From the NCBI GenBank assembly GCA_038232935.1, contig JBBSMX010000050.1, positions 1 through 25,689 on the forward strand: a stretch of 25,689 bases of DNA, given 5' to 3'. Origin of the DNA: JBBSMX01 sp038232935 (GTDB lineage: Bacteria > Bacteroidota > Rhodothermia > Rhodothermales > JANQRZ01). Shown here in pieces: positions 14,351-22,508 of the stretch (position 1 is its first letter; every line of letters starts with the position of its first letter). Both the position numbers and the translations under genes were made by a program. The notes under the pieces are model-generated. The model was not told where the DNA came from, searched no databases, and saw nothing but the letters and a program-made list of their open reading frames with translations.

Positions 14351-14754
14351 GGTCGAGGGGGGTTGGTGAGGGTAGGAGTGCGGAGCCAGACGGTCTCCGA
14401 TTACAGTGACGCGGAAACCGGGCGAAGTCCCTAATCCGGTGCTCTTTTTCTGTGCCGATTCTCTAGACAAAAAAGAGAATCGTCCTCTCGACCGAGCCCC
14501 GGAGCTAGGGCGAGTGGAGAGATCTCCCACGTTGTGACATGCTGCACTGGGGGAGATGGGCTGCGCCGAGCCCTGTGGGGTTCCTCGGCTACGCCCCTGG
14601 GAGGCTGCGCTCGGGATGACGAGAAGAGGGTCTCGTTGTGTACCGAGGTGCCGCCCCTCTTTCCAAGCCCCGCCTACACCCCGATCTGACCTATCCAAGT
14701 GAGGATGGAACGGGGTTTCCGTTGCGTATCATAGAGGGAGTCAATCCTCTTTCC
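14351..14754. other. 404-bp divergent intergenic region
   Basis: This gap separates the divergent methyltransferase and sigma-factor genes. It is less GC-rich than its flanks around 14440-14480 and holds a 9-bp inverted repeat (14456-14482), described separately. The stretch 14555-14620 is GC-rich with several CTCGG/CCGAG words and ends CGCTCGGGATGACGAG, which reads like an interspersed-repeat remnant. No tRNA, small RNA or confident promoter could be identified. Confidence 0.5.
14456..14482. promoter_or_regulatory. inverted repeat, possible operator or 5' UTR hairpin
   Basis: CGATTCTCT (14456-14464) and AGAGAATCG (14474-14482) are perfect 9-bp arms around the loop AGACAAAAA, in the divergent promoter region of the methyltransferase and sigma-factor genes. 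It could be a dimeric regulator site or an RNA hairpin. Its low GC content against the background makes chance unlikely, but no regulator is identified. Confidence 0.45.
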
Positions 14755-15306
14755 ATGCACGATCCCGACGTCACGCAGCTGCTGCGGGAGCTGGAGGACG
14801 GCGACCGCGCCGCTTTCGACCGCCTCCTCGCAGCCGTCTATCCGGCGCTCCGCCAGATGGCCCGCGCGAAGATGCGCGACCAGCGCGACGGACACACCCT
14901 CAACCCGACCGGCCTCGTCCACGAAGCCTACCTCCGGCTCGTCCGCTATCAGGACGTGGAATGGGACGGGCGGGCGCACTTCTTCGGCGCGGCGGCCCAG
15001 ACCATGCGGCGCATCCTCGTGGACCACGCCCGCGCCAAGCTCACCGACAAGCGCCGGGGCGAGCACGTCACGATCGTCACAGACAACGAGCCCGCCGACG
15101 AGCCGGGGCACGACCTCCTCGACATCGACGACGCGCTGCATCGCCTCGCTGAGGAGCGCCCGCGCTGGGTGCAGGTCGTCGAATGCCGCTACTTCGCCGG
15201 GCTCAGCATTGAGGAGACCGCCGAGGCGCTCGGCCTCTCGCACGGCACGGTCTCGAACGACTGGCACCTCGCGCGGGCGTGGCTCAAGCGCGAGCTCGCC
15301 GACTGA
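14755..15306 (+). CDS. ECF-type RNA polymerase sigma factor (Sig-70_X6-like)
   Basis: A 183-residue sigma factor with regions 2 and 4 only. Region 2 spans about residues 5-100 (ALRQMARAKMRDQ, LNPTGLVHEAYLRL, HFFGAAAQTMRRILVDHARA). Region 4 is at 135-180 (VVECRYFAGLSIEETAEALG, then SHGTVSNDWHLARAWLKREL, a helix-turn-helix). The NPTGLVHEAYLRL and AQTMRRILVDHAR signatures are those of the ECF subgroup that lies next to Ser/Thr kinases, and such a kinase begins 12 bases downstream. I prefer ATG 14755, since it gives the family length; the frame is open from 14638 but lacks conserved residues there. No anti-sigma gene is seen, so control by phosphorylation by the neighbouring kinase is a reasonable inference. 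Confidence 0.88.
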   Translation: MHDPDVTQLLRELEDGDRAAFDRLLAAVYPALRQMARAKMRDQRDGHTLNPTGLVHEAYLRLVRYQDVEWDGRAHFFGAAAQTMRRILVDHARAKLTDKRRGEHVTIVTDNEPADEPGHDLLDIDDALHRLAEERPRWVQVVECRYFAGLSIEETAEALGLSHGTVSNDWHLARAWLKRELAD

Positions 15307-15318
15307 GCACTGCCCACG

Positions 15319-18300
15319 ATGAGCGCCTCCGACCAACATATCCGCTTCTGCACCGCTGACGACGGCGTCCGCCTCGCCTACGCGACGGTGGGCGAGGGGC
15401 CGCCCCTCGTCAAGGCGGCTAACTGGCTGGGCCACCTCCAGTACGAGTGGCAGAGCCCGGTGTGGCGGCACTGGCTCCGCGAGCTCTCGCGCAATCACAC
15501 CCTTGTCCGCTACGACGAGCGTGGCTGCGGCCTCTCCGACTGGGAGGTCAAGGACATCTCACTCGAGGCGTGGGTGCGCGACCTCGAGATCGTGGTCGAT
15601 GCGCTGGAACTGGAGCGCTTTCCGCTTCTCGGACTCTCGCAGGGTGGCCCGGTCGCCGTCGCCTATGCGGTGCGCCACCCCGAGCGCGTCAGCCACCTCA
15701 TCCTCTACGGCACCTACGACATCGGGTGGGGGAGACGGCCCGAGGCAAGCACGGGGATGCAGTGGGAGGGCCTGGCAACACTGATCCGACACGGCTGGGC
15801 TCAGGACAACCCGGCCTTCCGGCAGGTCTTTACCGCGCTCTTCATCCCGGACGGGACGCCGGAGCAGGCCCGCTGGTTCGACGACCTCCAGCGCGTGACG
15901 ACCTCTCCCGAGATCGCCGAGCGGTTCGAGTGGGCCTGCAGTCAGATCGACGTGTGCGACCTCCTCCCGCAGGTGCAAGCCCCGACCCTCGTGCTGCACG
16001 CGCGCGGCGACGCCACCGTTCCCTTCAGCGCCGGCCAGCGCCTCGCCGAGGCCCTCCCCGACGCCCGGTTCGTCCCGCTCGAAGGCAATAACCACGTCTT
16101 GCTGGAGCACGAGCCGGCGTGGCCGCGCTTCCTCGCCGAGGTGCGCGCGTTTCTGGGCGTAGACACCGCTCCCCGCCGCGCGTCCGACCCGGCCGGGCAG
16201 GGGACCCTGAGTGCCCTGTTCGAACGCGCCCTCGCCGCGCCTCCCGACGAACGCCGTGCCGTGCTCGACGGCATCGGCGACCCTGCCCTCCGCGCCGAGG
16301 TCGAGAGCCTCCTCGCCGCCGACGCCGAGGCGACGGGCGGGGCCTTCCTCGCTGCCCCGCCCGGCACCCTCCTGGAGGACGCCGTGGCCGAGTCCATACG
16401 CCGCGACCTCATCGAGGGGACGACCGTCGCCCACTACCGCATCGGAAAGCGGCTCGGCGGCGGCGGGATGGGCGTCGTTTACCGCGCCCTCGACACCCGG
16501 CTCGACCGCACCGTCGCGCTCAAGTTCCTCCCCCCACACCTCCGCTACCACGACGAGGTCAAGCGACGGTTCATCCGCGAAGCCAAGACGGCCTCCGCGC
16601 TTGACCATCCCAACATCTGCACGATCCACGACGTCGTCGAGACCGCCGCCGGGCGGCTCTTCATCGCGATGGCGTGCTACGAGGGCGAGACGCTCCGCGA
16701 CAAGATCGAGCGGGGGTTTCTCCCCGTCGCCGAGGCCGTGGGCTACGCCGTCCAGATCGCGGAGGGCCTCGGGCGCGCCCACGAGGCCGGGATCGTCCAC
16801 CGCGACGTGAAGCCCGCCAACGTCATGGTTACCGAACGCGGCGGCATCAAGCTGCTCGACTTCGGGATCGCCAGAGTGACCGGCTCCGACGTGACGAAGG
16901 CCGGGGCGACGATAGGGACCGTCGCCTACATGAGCCCCGAGCAGACGCGCGGCGACGCCGTGGATCACCGGACCGACCTGTGGAGCCTCGGCGTGGTCCT
17001 CTACGAGCTGCTCACTGGCGTGCGACCCTTCCGAGGCGGGACGGATCAAGCCGTCGTCTACGCCGTCCTCAACGACGAGCCCGCGCCGCTCGGCTCGCTG
17101 CAGCCCGACGTGCCCGCCGGCCTCCAACACGTCGTTCACCGGCTGCTGGCGAAGGACCCGAACGCCCGCTTCCAACACGCCAGCGAGACGGCAGACGCCC
17201 TGCGCTCTCCCCCGAGCTGCACCGCTATCCAAGGAGCTAGCATAGGAGAGACAAAGCGCGAGACCGCCTCCATCGCCGTGCTCCCCTTCGCCGACATGAG
17301 CCCGGGCCGGGACCAGGCCTACTTCTGCGAGGGGATCGCCGAGGAGCTGATCAACGCGCTCACCCGCGTCGAGGGCCTGCGCGTCGCATCGCGCACCTCC
17401 TCGTTCGCTTTCAAAGAGCGCTTGACGGACGTCCGGGAGATCGGTCGGCGGCTGGGGGTGGGGAGCGTGCTGGAGGGCAGCGTGCGCCGGGCCGGCAACC
17501 ACCTGCGCGTGAGCGTCCAGCTCATCGACGCTGGCGGCGGCTACCACCGCTGGGCGGAGCGCTACGACGGCAACGCCGCCGACATCTTCGCCGTGCAGGA
17601 CGAGATTGCCGAGAACACCGTCCGCGCGCTCCGAGGCGTGCTGACCGAAGAGGACCGTGAGGCCATTCAGAGGGCACCCTCCGCCGAGATCGAGGCGTAC
17701 GACTATTACCTGCAGGGGCGGCAGTTCCTCCCGCAGGGGAACCGGACGAGCTTGCAGAACGCTCGGCGTCTGTTCGAGCGGGCCGCCGAGGTGGACCCCG
17801 CCTACGCGCCGGCCTACGCGGGGATCGCCTCCTGCAGCTACTACCTCTACCTGTGGTCGAGGGAGTCGGAGGCCGACCGCGAGGCGGCCCGGCAGGCGAG
17901 CCGGCGGGCGGTCGAGCTCGCCCCGTACCTGGCGGAATCGCACGTGGCGCTCGGTCTCGCCCTGACGCTGGACGAGCGGTTCGAAGAGGCCGAACAGGCG
18001 ATGGAAGCCGCGCTCCGGCTCGACAACCGGAGCTACGACGCGCATTATTTCTACGGCCGCCTCTGCTTCCAGCAGGGGGAGATCGAGCAGACGGCCCGGC
18101 TGTTCGAGCGCGCTGCCGCACTGGACCCGAGCGAGTACCAAGCGGCGTGCCTGCTGGCGCAGGTCTACGAGGCTATGGGGCACGCCGAGGCTGCCCAGGC
18201 CCAGTACCGGACGGGCTTCGAACGAGCCCAGCGACACCTGGAATTGAACCCCAACGACGTGCGGGCCATCAGCCTCGGGGCGGCCGGGCTCTTGATGATG

Positions 18301-18555
18301 GGCCAGCAGAAGCGCGGGCTGGAGTGGACGCGGCGCGCGGCGGCCATGGCACCGGAGGACCCCATCGTCGCCTGGAATACGGCCTGCAACTTGTCCCGAG
18401 CCGGCGAGCCGGAGGCCGCCCTCGACCACCTCGAACGCGCCGTCGCGCTCGGCATCGCCGATCGTCGGTGGCTCGAGCACGACCCGGACATGAATCCCCT
18501 CCGCGATCACCCGCGCTTCTTGGCCGTGATGGAATCCATGAGTAGCTCAGACTAG
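15319..18555 (+). CDS. alpha/beta-hydrolase / Ser-Thr kinase / TolB-like / TPR fusion protein
   Basis: A 1078-residue multidomain protein. Residues 1 to about 280 are an alpha/beta hydrolase with an apparently complete triad: S107 in LGLSQGGP, D231 in ARGDATVPF, H259 in GNNHVLLEH. A helical segment (about 296-345) typical of the kinases in this group follows. The kinase spans about 370-635: glycine loop GGGGMGVVY (380-388), K402 in VALKFL, HRDVKPANVM (D496, K498, N501), DFG (514-516), GTVAYMSPEQ. Residues about 650-775 match the TolB/FlgO-like domain found before TPRs (AVLPFADMSP, EGIAEELINAL, LEGSVRR), and TPR repeats fill about 790-1070. No membrane segment is evident, so it is probably cytoplasmic. 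It follows the sigma factor by 12 bases, surely in one operon. The hydrolase probably senses a small molecule or ester, but that is inference. Confidence 0.88.
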   Translation: MSASDQHIRFCTADDGVRLAYATVGEGPPLVKAANWLGHLQYEWQSPVWRHWLRELSRNHTLVRYDERGCGLSDWEVKDISLEAWVRDLEIVVDALELERFPLLGLSQGGPVAVAYAVRHPERVSHLILYGTYDIGWGRRPEASTGMQWEGLATLIRHGWAQDNPAFRQVFTALFIPDGTPEQARWFDDLQRVTTSPEIAERFEWACSQIDVCDLLPQVQAPTLVLHARGDATVPFSAGQRLAEALPDARFVPLEGNNHVLLEHEPAWPRFLAEVRAFLGVDTAPRRASDPAGQGTLSALFERALAAPPDERRAVLDGIGDPALRAEVESLLAADAEATGGAFLAAPPGTLLEDAVAESIRRDLIEGTTVAHYRIGKRLGGGGMGVVYRALDTRLDRTVALKFLPPHLRYHDEVKRRFIREAKTASALDHPNICTIHDVVETAAGRLFIAMACYEGETLRDKIERGFLPVAEAVGYAVQIAEGLGRAHEAGIVHRDVKPANVMVTERGGIKLLDFGIARVTGSDVTKAGATIGTVAYMSPEQTRGDAVDHRTDLWSLGVVLYELLTGVRPFRGGTDQAVVYAVLNDEPAPLGSLQPDVPAGLQHVVHRLLAKDPNARFQHASETADALRSPPSCTAIQGASIGETKRETASIAVLPFADMSPGRDQAYFCEGIAEELINALTRVEGLRVASRTSSFAFKERLTDVREIGRRLGVGSVLEGSVRRAGNHLRVSVQLIDAGGGYHRWAERYDGNAADIFAVQDEIAENTVRALRGVLTEEDREAIQRAPSAEIEAYDYYLQGRQFLPQGNRTSLQNARRLFERAAEVDPAYAPAYAGIASCSYYLYLWSRESEADREAARQASRRAVELAPYLAESHVALGLALTLDERFEEAEQAMEAALRLDNRSYDAHYFYGRLCFQQGEIEQTARLFERAAALDPSEYQAACLLAQVYEAMGHAEAAQAQYRTGFERAQRHLELNPNDVRAISLGAAGLLMMGQQKRGLEWTRRAAAMAPEDPIVAWNTACNLSRAGEPEAALDHLERAVALGIADRRWLEHDPDMNPLRDHPRFLAVMESMSSSD

Positions 18556-18571
18556 GCAGAGGCATGGAGCC

Positions 18572-18593
18572 TTGTAGCCACGCGTGGCTACAA
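18572..18593. terminator. perfect 22-bp palindrome between convergent genes
   Basis: TTGTAGCCACG (18572-18582) is followed directly by its reverse complement (18583-18593). It lies in the 106-bp gap between the convergent kinase and Bax-inhibitor-1-like genes, so it could serve as a two-way terminator. The core GTAGCCACGCGTGGCTAC also looks like a REP-type repeat unit. Confidence 0.55.
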
Positions 18594-18661
18594 CTCGATT
18601 GCGAAGACGAAAGGAACTCAGCGTCGAGGCTTAACGCAACGCCCACCCACACTCCCAACCG

Positions 18662-19354
18662 CTAGTTCCGGTTCATCATCAGCCGGAGCACGTACCAGAA
18701 CATCAGCGCGACGGACGAGAAGAGCTGGAGCGCCGCCGCCACGTGCCGGTCCACGGGGAAGTCCCGCATGATCTTCGACGTATCGTAGAGGATCGACGCC
18801 CCCGCCAGCGCGATCATCGCGACGGAGAAGAACGTCCCGAGCTCGAGCCCGAAGAGCACGCTCGCCACGATCAGCACGACCGCGACAACGAAGCCCCATT
18901 TGAGGAGCGCGCCGAGGAACGAGAAGTCCTTGCGCGAGATCACAGCGACGGCCGTGAGTCCCGTAAAGCCGAGGAGCGTCACCCACGCCGCGCTGCGGAT
19001 CACGCCCGGCCCGGAGTACAAAGCCGCCACGTACAGGAGCGGCACGAAGATGATCGCTTCGGCGAGGACGAACCCGCCGAGCGCCGCGTACTGCGCCGGA
19101 CGCGACGCCGTGCTGTACGCTGTCCGGCTCGCGAACCAGCTCACGAGCACGAATCCGCCCAGCACGATCAGCCAGTTGACGCCGAGAAGCGCGCCCGCGA
19201 TCTGCTCGGCGAGCCCGCTCTGGAAGAGCGCGACCTCAATCCCGACGAACAGGAGGATCGCGCCGAAGAGGTGGAGGTACGTCCGCGTGATGAAGTCCGC
19301 GCGGGCATCGGTACCGGCGGCGGCGACGGGAGTAGAAAGACCGTAGGTATCCAT
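18662..19354 (-). CDS. Bax inhibitor-1/YccA-family membrane protein
   Basis: A 230-residue integral membrane protein of the BI-1/YccA/TMBIM family, with about seven hydrophobic segments (about 29-46, 52-75, 85-107, 112-133, 141-160, 165-183, 203-222) separated by short loops. The N-terminus (FITRTYLHLFGAILLFVG) and SILYDTSKIMRDFP near residue 180-195 are family signatures; the conserved Asp pair region SKIM-RD is kept. Bacterial members are implicated in calcium/proton leak and in modulating the FtsH protease; which applies here is unknown. ATG 19354-19352 is preferred because it starts at the usual short soluble N-terminus (MDTYGL); a start 13 codons upstream is possible. The gene is divergent from the DUF3500 gene and convergent with the kinase gene. 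Confidence 0.88.
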   Translation of the reverse strand: MDTYGLSTPVAAAGTDARADFITRTYLHLFGAILLFVGIEVALFQSGLAEQIAGALLGVNWLIVLGGFVLVSWFASRTAYSTASRPAQYAALGGFVLAEAIIFVPLLYVAALYSGPGVIRSAAWVTLLGFTGLTAVAVISRKDFSFLGALLKWGFVVAVVLIVASVLFGLELGTFFSVAMIALAGASILYDTSKIMRDFPVDRHVAAALQLFSSVALMFWYVLRLMMNRN

Positions 19355-19489
19355 CGAGAGAGGAAAGCTGGAGGGATGTACGCGTATGCGCAACTTGCGC
19401 CGGACGCTGTTGCACGCAGAACCGATTCACCGCCCTCTCGTTCCCTCCTTGCCGCAGCCCCGTGCTGATAACCCCTGCCCGCCCTCACG

Positions 19490-20554
19490 ATGCGCGCCCG
19501 AACCCCTGCCTGGACTGCCGCCTCCGTCGTCGTGCTGGCCGGCGCGGTGCTCGCCGTCCACGAGCCGGCTCGGTCCTCGTCGCCCGCCCAAGCGACGGTG
19601 GACGGCGCGACGGTGGATGGCGCGATGGCCGAGGCCGCGCAGACCGTGCTCGGACGCCTCGACGGACGGCAGCGCGACCGGATGCACCTCCCGTTCGAGA
19701 GCGGCGAGCGCACGAACTGGCACTACGTCCCACGCGCGCGCAACGGCCTCCCGCTCGAGGCGATGACCGAAGCGCAGCGCGAGGCTGTCCACGCCCTGCT
19801 TCAGAGCGCCCTGAGCCGGCCGGGCTATGAAAAGGTATGGGGTATCGTCGAGCTCGAGGGCATCCTCGGCCAGCTCAGCGACCGCCCGTCCTTCCGTGAC
19901 CCGGAGAACTACTACCTGACGATCTTCGGCACGCCCTCGACCGACGCGCCGTGGGGCTGGCGCTTCGAGGGCCACCACCTCTCGCTGAACGTCTCGTCGG
20001 TCACCGACACCCTCGTTGCCGCGACGCCGGCGTTTCTGGGAGCGAATCCGGCGGAGGTCCCCTCCGGCGACCAGGCCGGCCGGCGCGTTCTCGCCGACGA
20101 GGAAGACCTCGCCCGCCGCCTGCTCGCCCTGCTCGACGCCGCCCAGCGCGAGCGCGCCCTCATCGCTCCAACCGCGCCCAGTGACATTCTCACGGCCGCG
20201 CATCGGACCGTCCAGCTGGATCGGTTCGAGGGGCTACCCGCCGCGGCGATGGACGAGGCGCAGCGGGCCGCGCTGATGCGCCTCGTCGAAGCCTACACGC
20301 ACACCCTGCGGCCGGACCTGGCGGCGGTCTATACCGCGCGGCTGCGGGCGACCGGCCTCGACAGCCTGCACTTCGCGTGGGCCGGCGGCACCCGTCCCGG
20401 CGAGCGCCACTACTACCGCATCTACAGCCCGGCCCTGCTCATCGAGTACGACGAGACCCAGCCGAACCACGTCCACACCGTCTGGCGCGACCCGACAAAC
20501 GACTTCGGCGACGACCTTCTGCGTCGGCACTACGAGACGCATTCCCACCAATAG
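19490..20554 (+). CDS. DUF3500-family secreted protein
   Basis: A 354-residue exported protein. An N-terminal signal peptide (hydrophobic stretch about 10-24, ending VLAVHEPA) precedes a DUF3500 domain covering most of the chain. Family blocks are MHLPFESGERTNWHYVPRAR, NGLPLEAMTEAQREAV, GYEKVWGIVELEGIL, WGWRFEGHHLSLN and TPAFLGANPAEV; near the end HFAWAGGTRPGERHYYRI and IEYDETQPNHVHTVWRDP are also typical, as is the His-containing tail. The function of DUF3500 is not established; the many conserved His, Asp and Trp residues suggest an enzyme or metal-binding role, which is inference. The acyl-ACP thioesterase gene begins 8 bases after its stop, so the two are probably co-transcribed. Confidence 0.82.
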   Translation: MRARTPAWTAASVVVLAGAVLAVHEPARSSSPAQATVDGATVDGAMAEAAQTVLGRLDGRQRDRMHLPFESGERTNWHYVPRARNGLPLEAMTEAQREAVHALLQSALSRPGYEKVWGIVELEGILGQLSDRPSFRDPENYYLTIFGTPSTDAPWGWRFEGHHLSLNVSSVTDTLVAATPAFLGANPAEVPSGDQAGRRVLADEEDLARRLLALLDAAQRERALIAPTAPSDILTAAHRTVQLDRFEGLPAAAMDEAQRAALMRLVEAYTHTLRPDLAAVYTARLRATGLDSLHFAWAGGTRPGERHYYRIYSPALLIEYDETQPNHVHTVWRDPTNDFGDDLLRRHYETHSHQ

Positions 20555-20562
20555 CCCTGCCT

Positions 20563-21315
20563 GTGCCTACAGCCTGGCTCGACTCTTTCCGCGTGCGCTC
20601 CTATGAGATCGCCCCCGACGGGCTGCTCACGCTCCCCACTCTCTGCAACTATCTCCAGGAGAACGCCGGCAACCACGCCACCGCCTCCGACCTCGCGACC
20701 GACCAACTGCTCGCGGGCGGACGGGCCTGGGTCCTCATCCGTCTCCAACTCGAAATCGACCGCTTCCCGGCGTGGCGCGAGGATATCGCCGTCGAGACGT
20801 GGCCGAGCGCGTTCGATGGACTCTACGCCCAGCGCGACTTCTCCGTCACCGACGCGGACGACGCCGAGATCGCGCGAGCGACGAGCCAGTGGATCGTGAT
20901 GGACGTGGCACAGCGGCGACCCATCCGTCTCCCCGCCGCCGTCCGCGCCATCGAGCGGCCCGACCGACCCAACGCGCTCACTCCCGACCGTGCACCTCTA
21001 GAAAAACTCGAAGTGCCCGAGCACGAGCGGCTGTTCAGCGTGCGCCGCAGCGACCTCGACCTCAACCGCCACGTCAATAACGTCCTTTACGTCGAATGGG
21101 CACTCGAAGCCGTGCCCGACGCCGTCAGCGAAGGCCATCGTCCCTGCCGCCTCGACGTGCAGTTTCGCGCCGAGAGCGTCTACGGCGATACGATACGATC
21201 TGCTTGCGCCCCCGCTGAAAACGACAACGGCAGCGTTTTACTACAGCACGAGGTTACGCGCGAAGAAGACGACCAACTCCTCGCACGGGCAAGGTCGGCG
21301 TGGACCAAGGGGTAA
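20563..21315 (+). CDS. acyl-ACP thioesterase (FatA/FatB-like)
   Basis: A 250-residue double-hotdog acyl-ACP thioesterase, which releases free fatty acids from acyl-ACP. The first hotdog holds LTLPTLCNYLQENAGNHA (23-40) and the second starts near 155 with SDLDLNRHVNNVLYVEW (163-179), giving the catalytic pair N168 and H170. The third position of the classical plant triad, Cys after a conserved Glu, is E204-S205 here (RAESVYGD), so Ser replaces Cys. The start is taken as GTG 20563, 8 bases after the DUF3500 stop; the frame is open further upstream but only as an overlap with that gene. Bacterial members are thought to set free-fatty-acid pools for lipid remodelling. It is convergent with the oxidoreductase gene, only 7 bases apart. 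Confidence 0.85.
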   Translation: MPTAWLDSFRVRSYEIAPDGLLTLPTLCNYLQENAGNHATASDLATDQLLAGGRAWVLIRLQLEIDRFPAWREDIAVETWPSAFDGLYAQRDFSVTDADDAEIARATSQWIVMDVAQRRPIRLPAAVRAIERPDRPNALTPDRAPLEKLEVPEHERLFSVRRSDLDLNRHVNNVLYVEWALEAVPDAVSEGHRPCRLDVQFRAESVYGDTIRSACAPAENDNGSVLLQHEVTREEDDQLLARARSAWTKG

Positions 21316-21322
21316 CTCCCTG

Positions 21323-22486
21323 CTACTCTGCGAATCGGGCCGCGTCGAACAGGTCGGCGGCTTCGTCGTCGCGGCCGAGCACGAGGCGGGCGAGCAGCAG
21401 ACCGAACCGGAGGCCGAAGCCCATGCCGTGCCCCGTGAATCCGGCCGCCCAGATCGCCCCCGATACGTCCCGCATCGGTCCGACGACGGGAAGGCCGTCT
21501 GGCGAGAACCCCATCGTCCCGCTCCAGCGCCGCTCGACGGTCGGCGTGCCGGCCGCTGGGAAGTGGGTGCGGAGGTAGGCTTCGAGATTGGCTTGCAGGC
21601 CCTCCGTCGTCGCGTCGTCGTAGCCGACCTCTTCGTCGGCGTGGAGGTGGCGGGCACCGCCGAGGTAGAGCCGTCCGTCGGCGAGTTGGCGGAGATAGAA
21701 AAACCCTTCGTGCGAATAGACCGGCACGTCCAGCAACGGCGCGACGGGCGCGGTGGCGAGCATCTGCGCGCGGACCGGCCGGACGAACCGCGCGACCTCG
21801 GGGACGAGGCGCGGCAGGAACGCGTTGAGCGTGAGGACGACCCGCTCGGCATCGAGCGCTCCCCGTTCGCTCGTGAGACGTATGCCGGATGGACCGCTTT
21901 CCAGCGCCGTCACCGGCCAGCCTTCCAGCGTTGTCGCCCCACTCCGGGCAGCGAGATAGTGGACCAGCTTCGCCGGGTGCAGCGTGCCGCCGTCCGGCAC
22001 GGCGAGCGCTCCCGCGAATCCCTCGGCGTGCATCCGTGCGTTCGCCGCCTCGGCCCGGAGGTAGGCGGCCTCCACCCCATCTTCCGCGAGCAGCACAGCC
22101 GATTCCTGCAGCCGCTCGGCTTCCTCTTCACTCCCGGCCGCGATCACGCTGCCGGTGAGCGCGAGGTCGAACGCGTCGGCGTCCTGCTCCCGCGTGAGGC
22201 GAGCGTTGTCGGCGGTGAAGTGCCAGAGTCGCCGGGCCGCATCCCGTCCGTACGTGTGCACGGCCGAGGCGTAGTCGGTGTGCGTGCCGAGCAGGAGAAA
22301 GCCCGCGTTCCGTCCGCTCGCGCCATGCGCCAGCGTCTCTGCCTCCACGAGCACAATGCGCAGCGACGGGTCGAGCCGGTGCAGCCAGAAGGCCGTCGCC
22401 GCGCCCATGATTCCGCCGCCGACGACCGCCACGTCGCACGACGCGGGCGGAAGCGGCTGCTGCCAGGGCGAGTACGTCCGCGTCAT
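21323..22486 (-). CDS. FAD-dependent oxidoreductase (DAO/glycine-oxidase-like)
   Basis: A 387-residue flavoprotein of the D-amino-acid-oxidase (DAO) superfamily. The N-terminal dinucleotide fold is clear: CDVAVVGGGIMGAATAFWL (17-35, GxGxxG at 23-28), the ribose-binding Glu at VLVEAETL, and ASGRNAGFL, the conserved FAD-contacting loop. The C-terminal half has GTMGFSPDGLPVVGPM and AAGFTGHGMGFG, the second FAD-binding region. The substrate is unknown; relatives oxidise amines or imino acids with hydrogen peroxide release. ATG 22486-22484 is preferred over GTG 22507 because a GGAGGT lies 6 bases before it, a rare clear Shine-Dalgarno in this window. The start lies 22 bases after the AcuI-like stop, so the two genes are probably an operon. 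Confidence 0.85.
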   Translation of the reverse strand: MTRTYSPWQQPLPPASCDVAVVGGGIMGAATAFWLHRLDPSLRIVLVEAETLAHGASGRNAGFLLLGTHTDYASAVHTYGRDAARRLWHFTADNARLTREQDADAFDLALTGSVIAAGSEEEAERLQESAVLLAEDGVEAAYLRAEAANARMHAEGFAGALAVPDGGTLHPAKLVHYLAARSGATTLEGWPVTALESGPSGIRLTSERGALDAERVVLTLNAFLPRLVPEVARFVRPVRAQMLATAPVAPLLDVPVYSHEGFFYLRQLADGRLYLGGARHLHADEEVGYDDATTEGLQANLEAYLRTHFPAAGTPTVERRWSGTMGFSPDGLPVVGPMRDVSGAIWAAGFTGHGMGFGLRFGLLLARLVLGRDDEAADLFDAARFAE

Positions 22487-22508
22487 ATCAACCTCCGCCG
22501 CTCGCACA

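Noticed and set aside
12770..14434. A 554-codon plus-strand frame over the MerC-like and methyltransferase genes
   Set aside because: It has no domain and lies antisense to recognisable methyltransferase and MerC motifs.
15559..18510. A 983-codon frame antisense to the kinase fusion gene
   Set aside because: No domain is recognisable, while the sense strand has complete hydrolase and kinase motifs.
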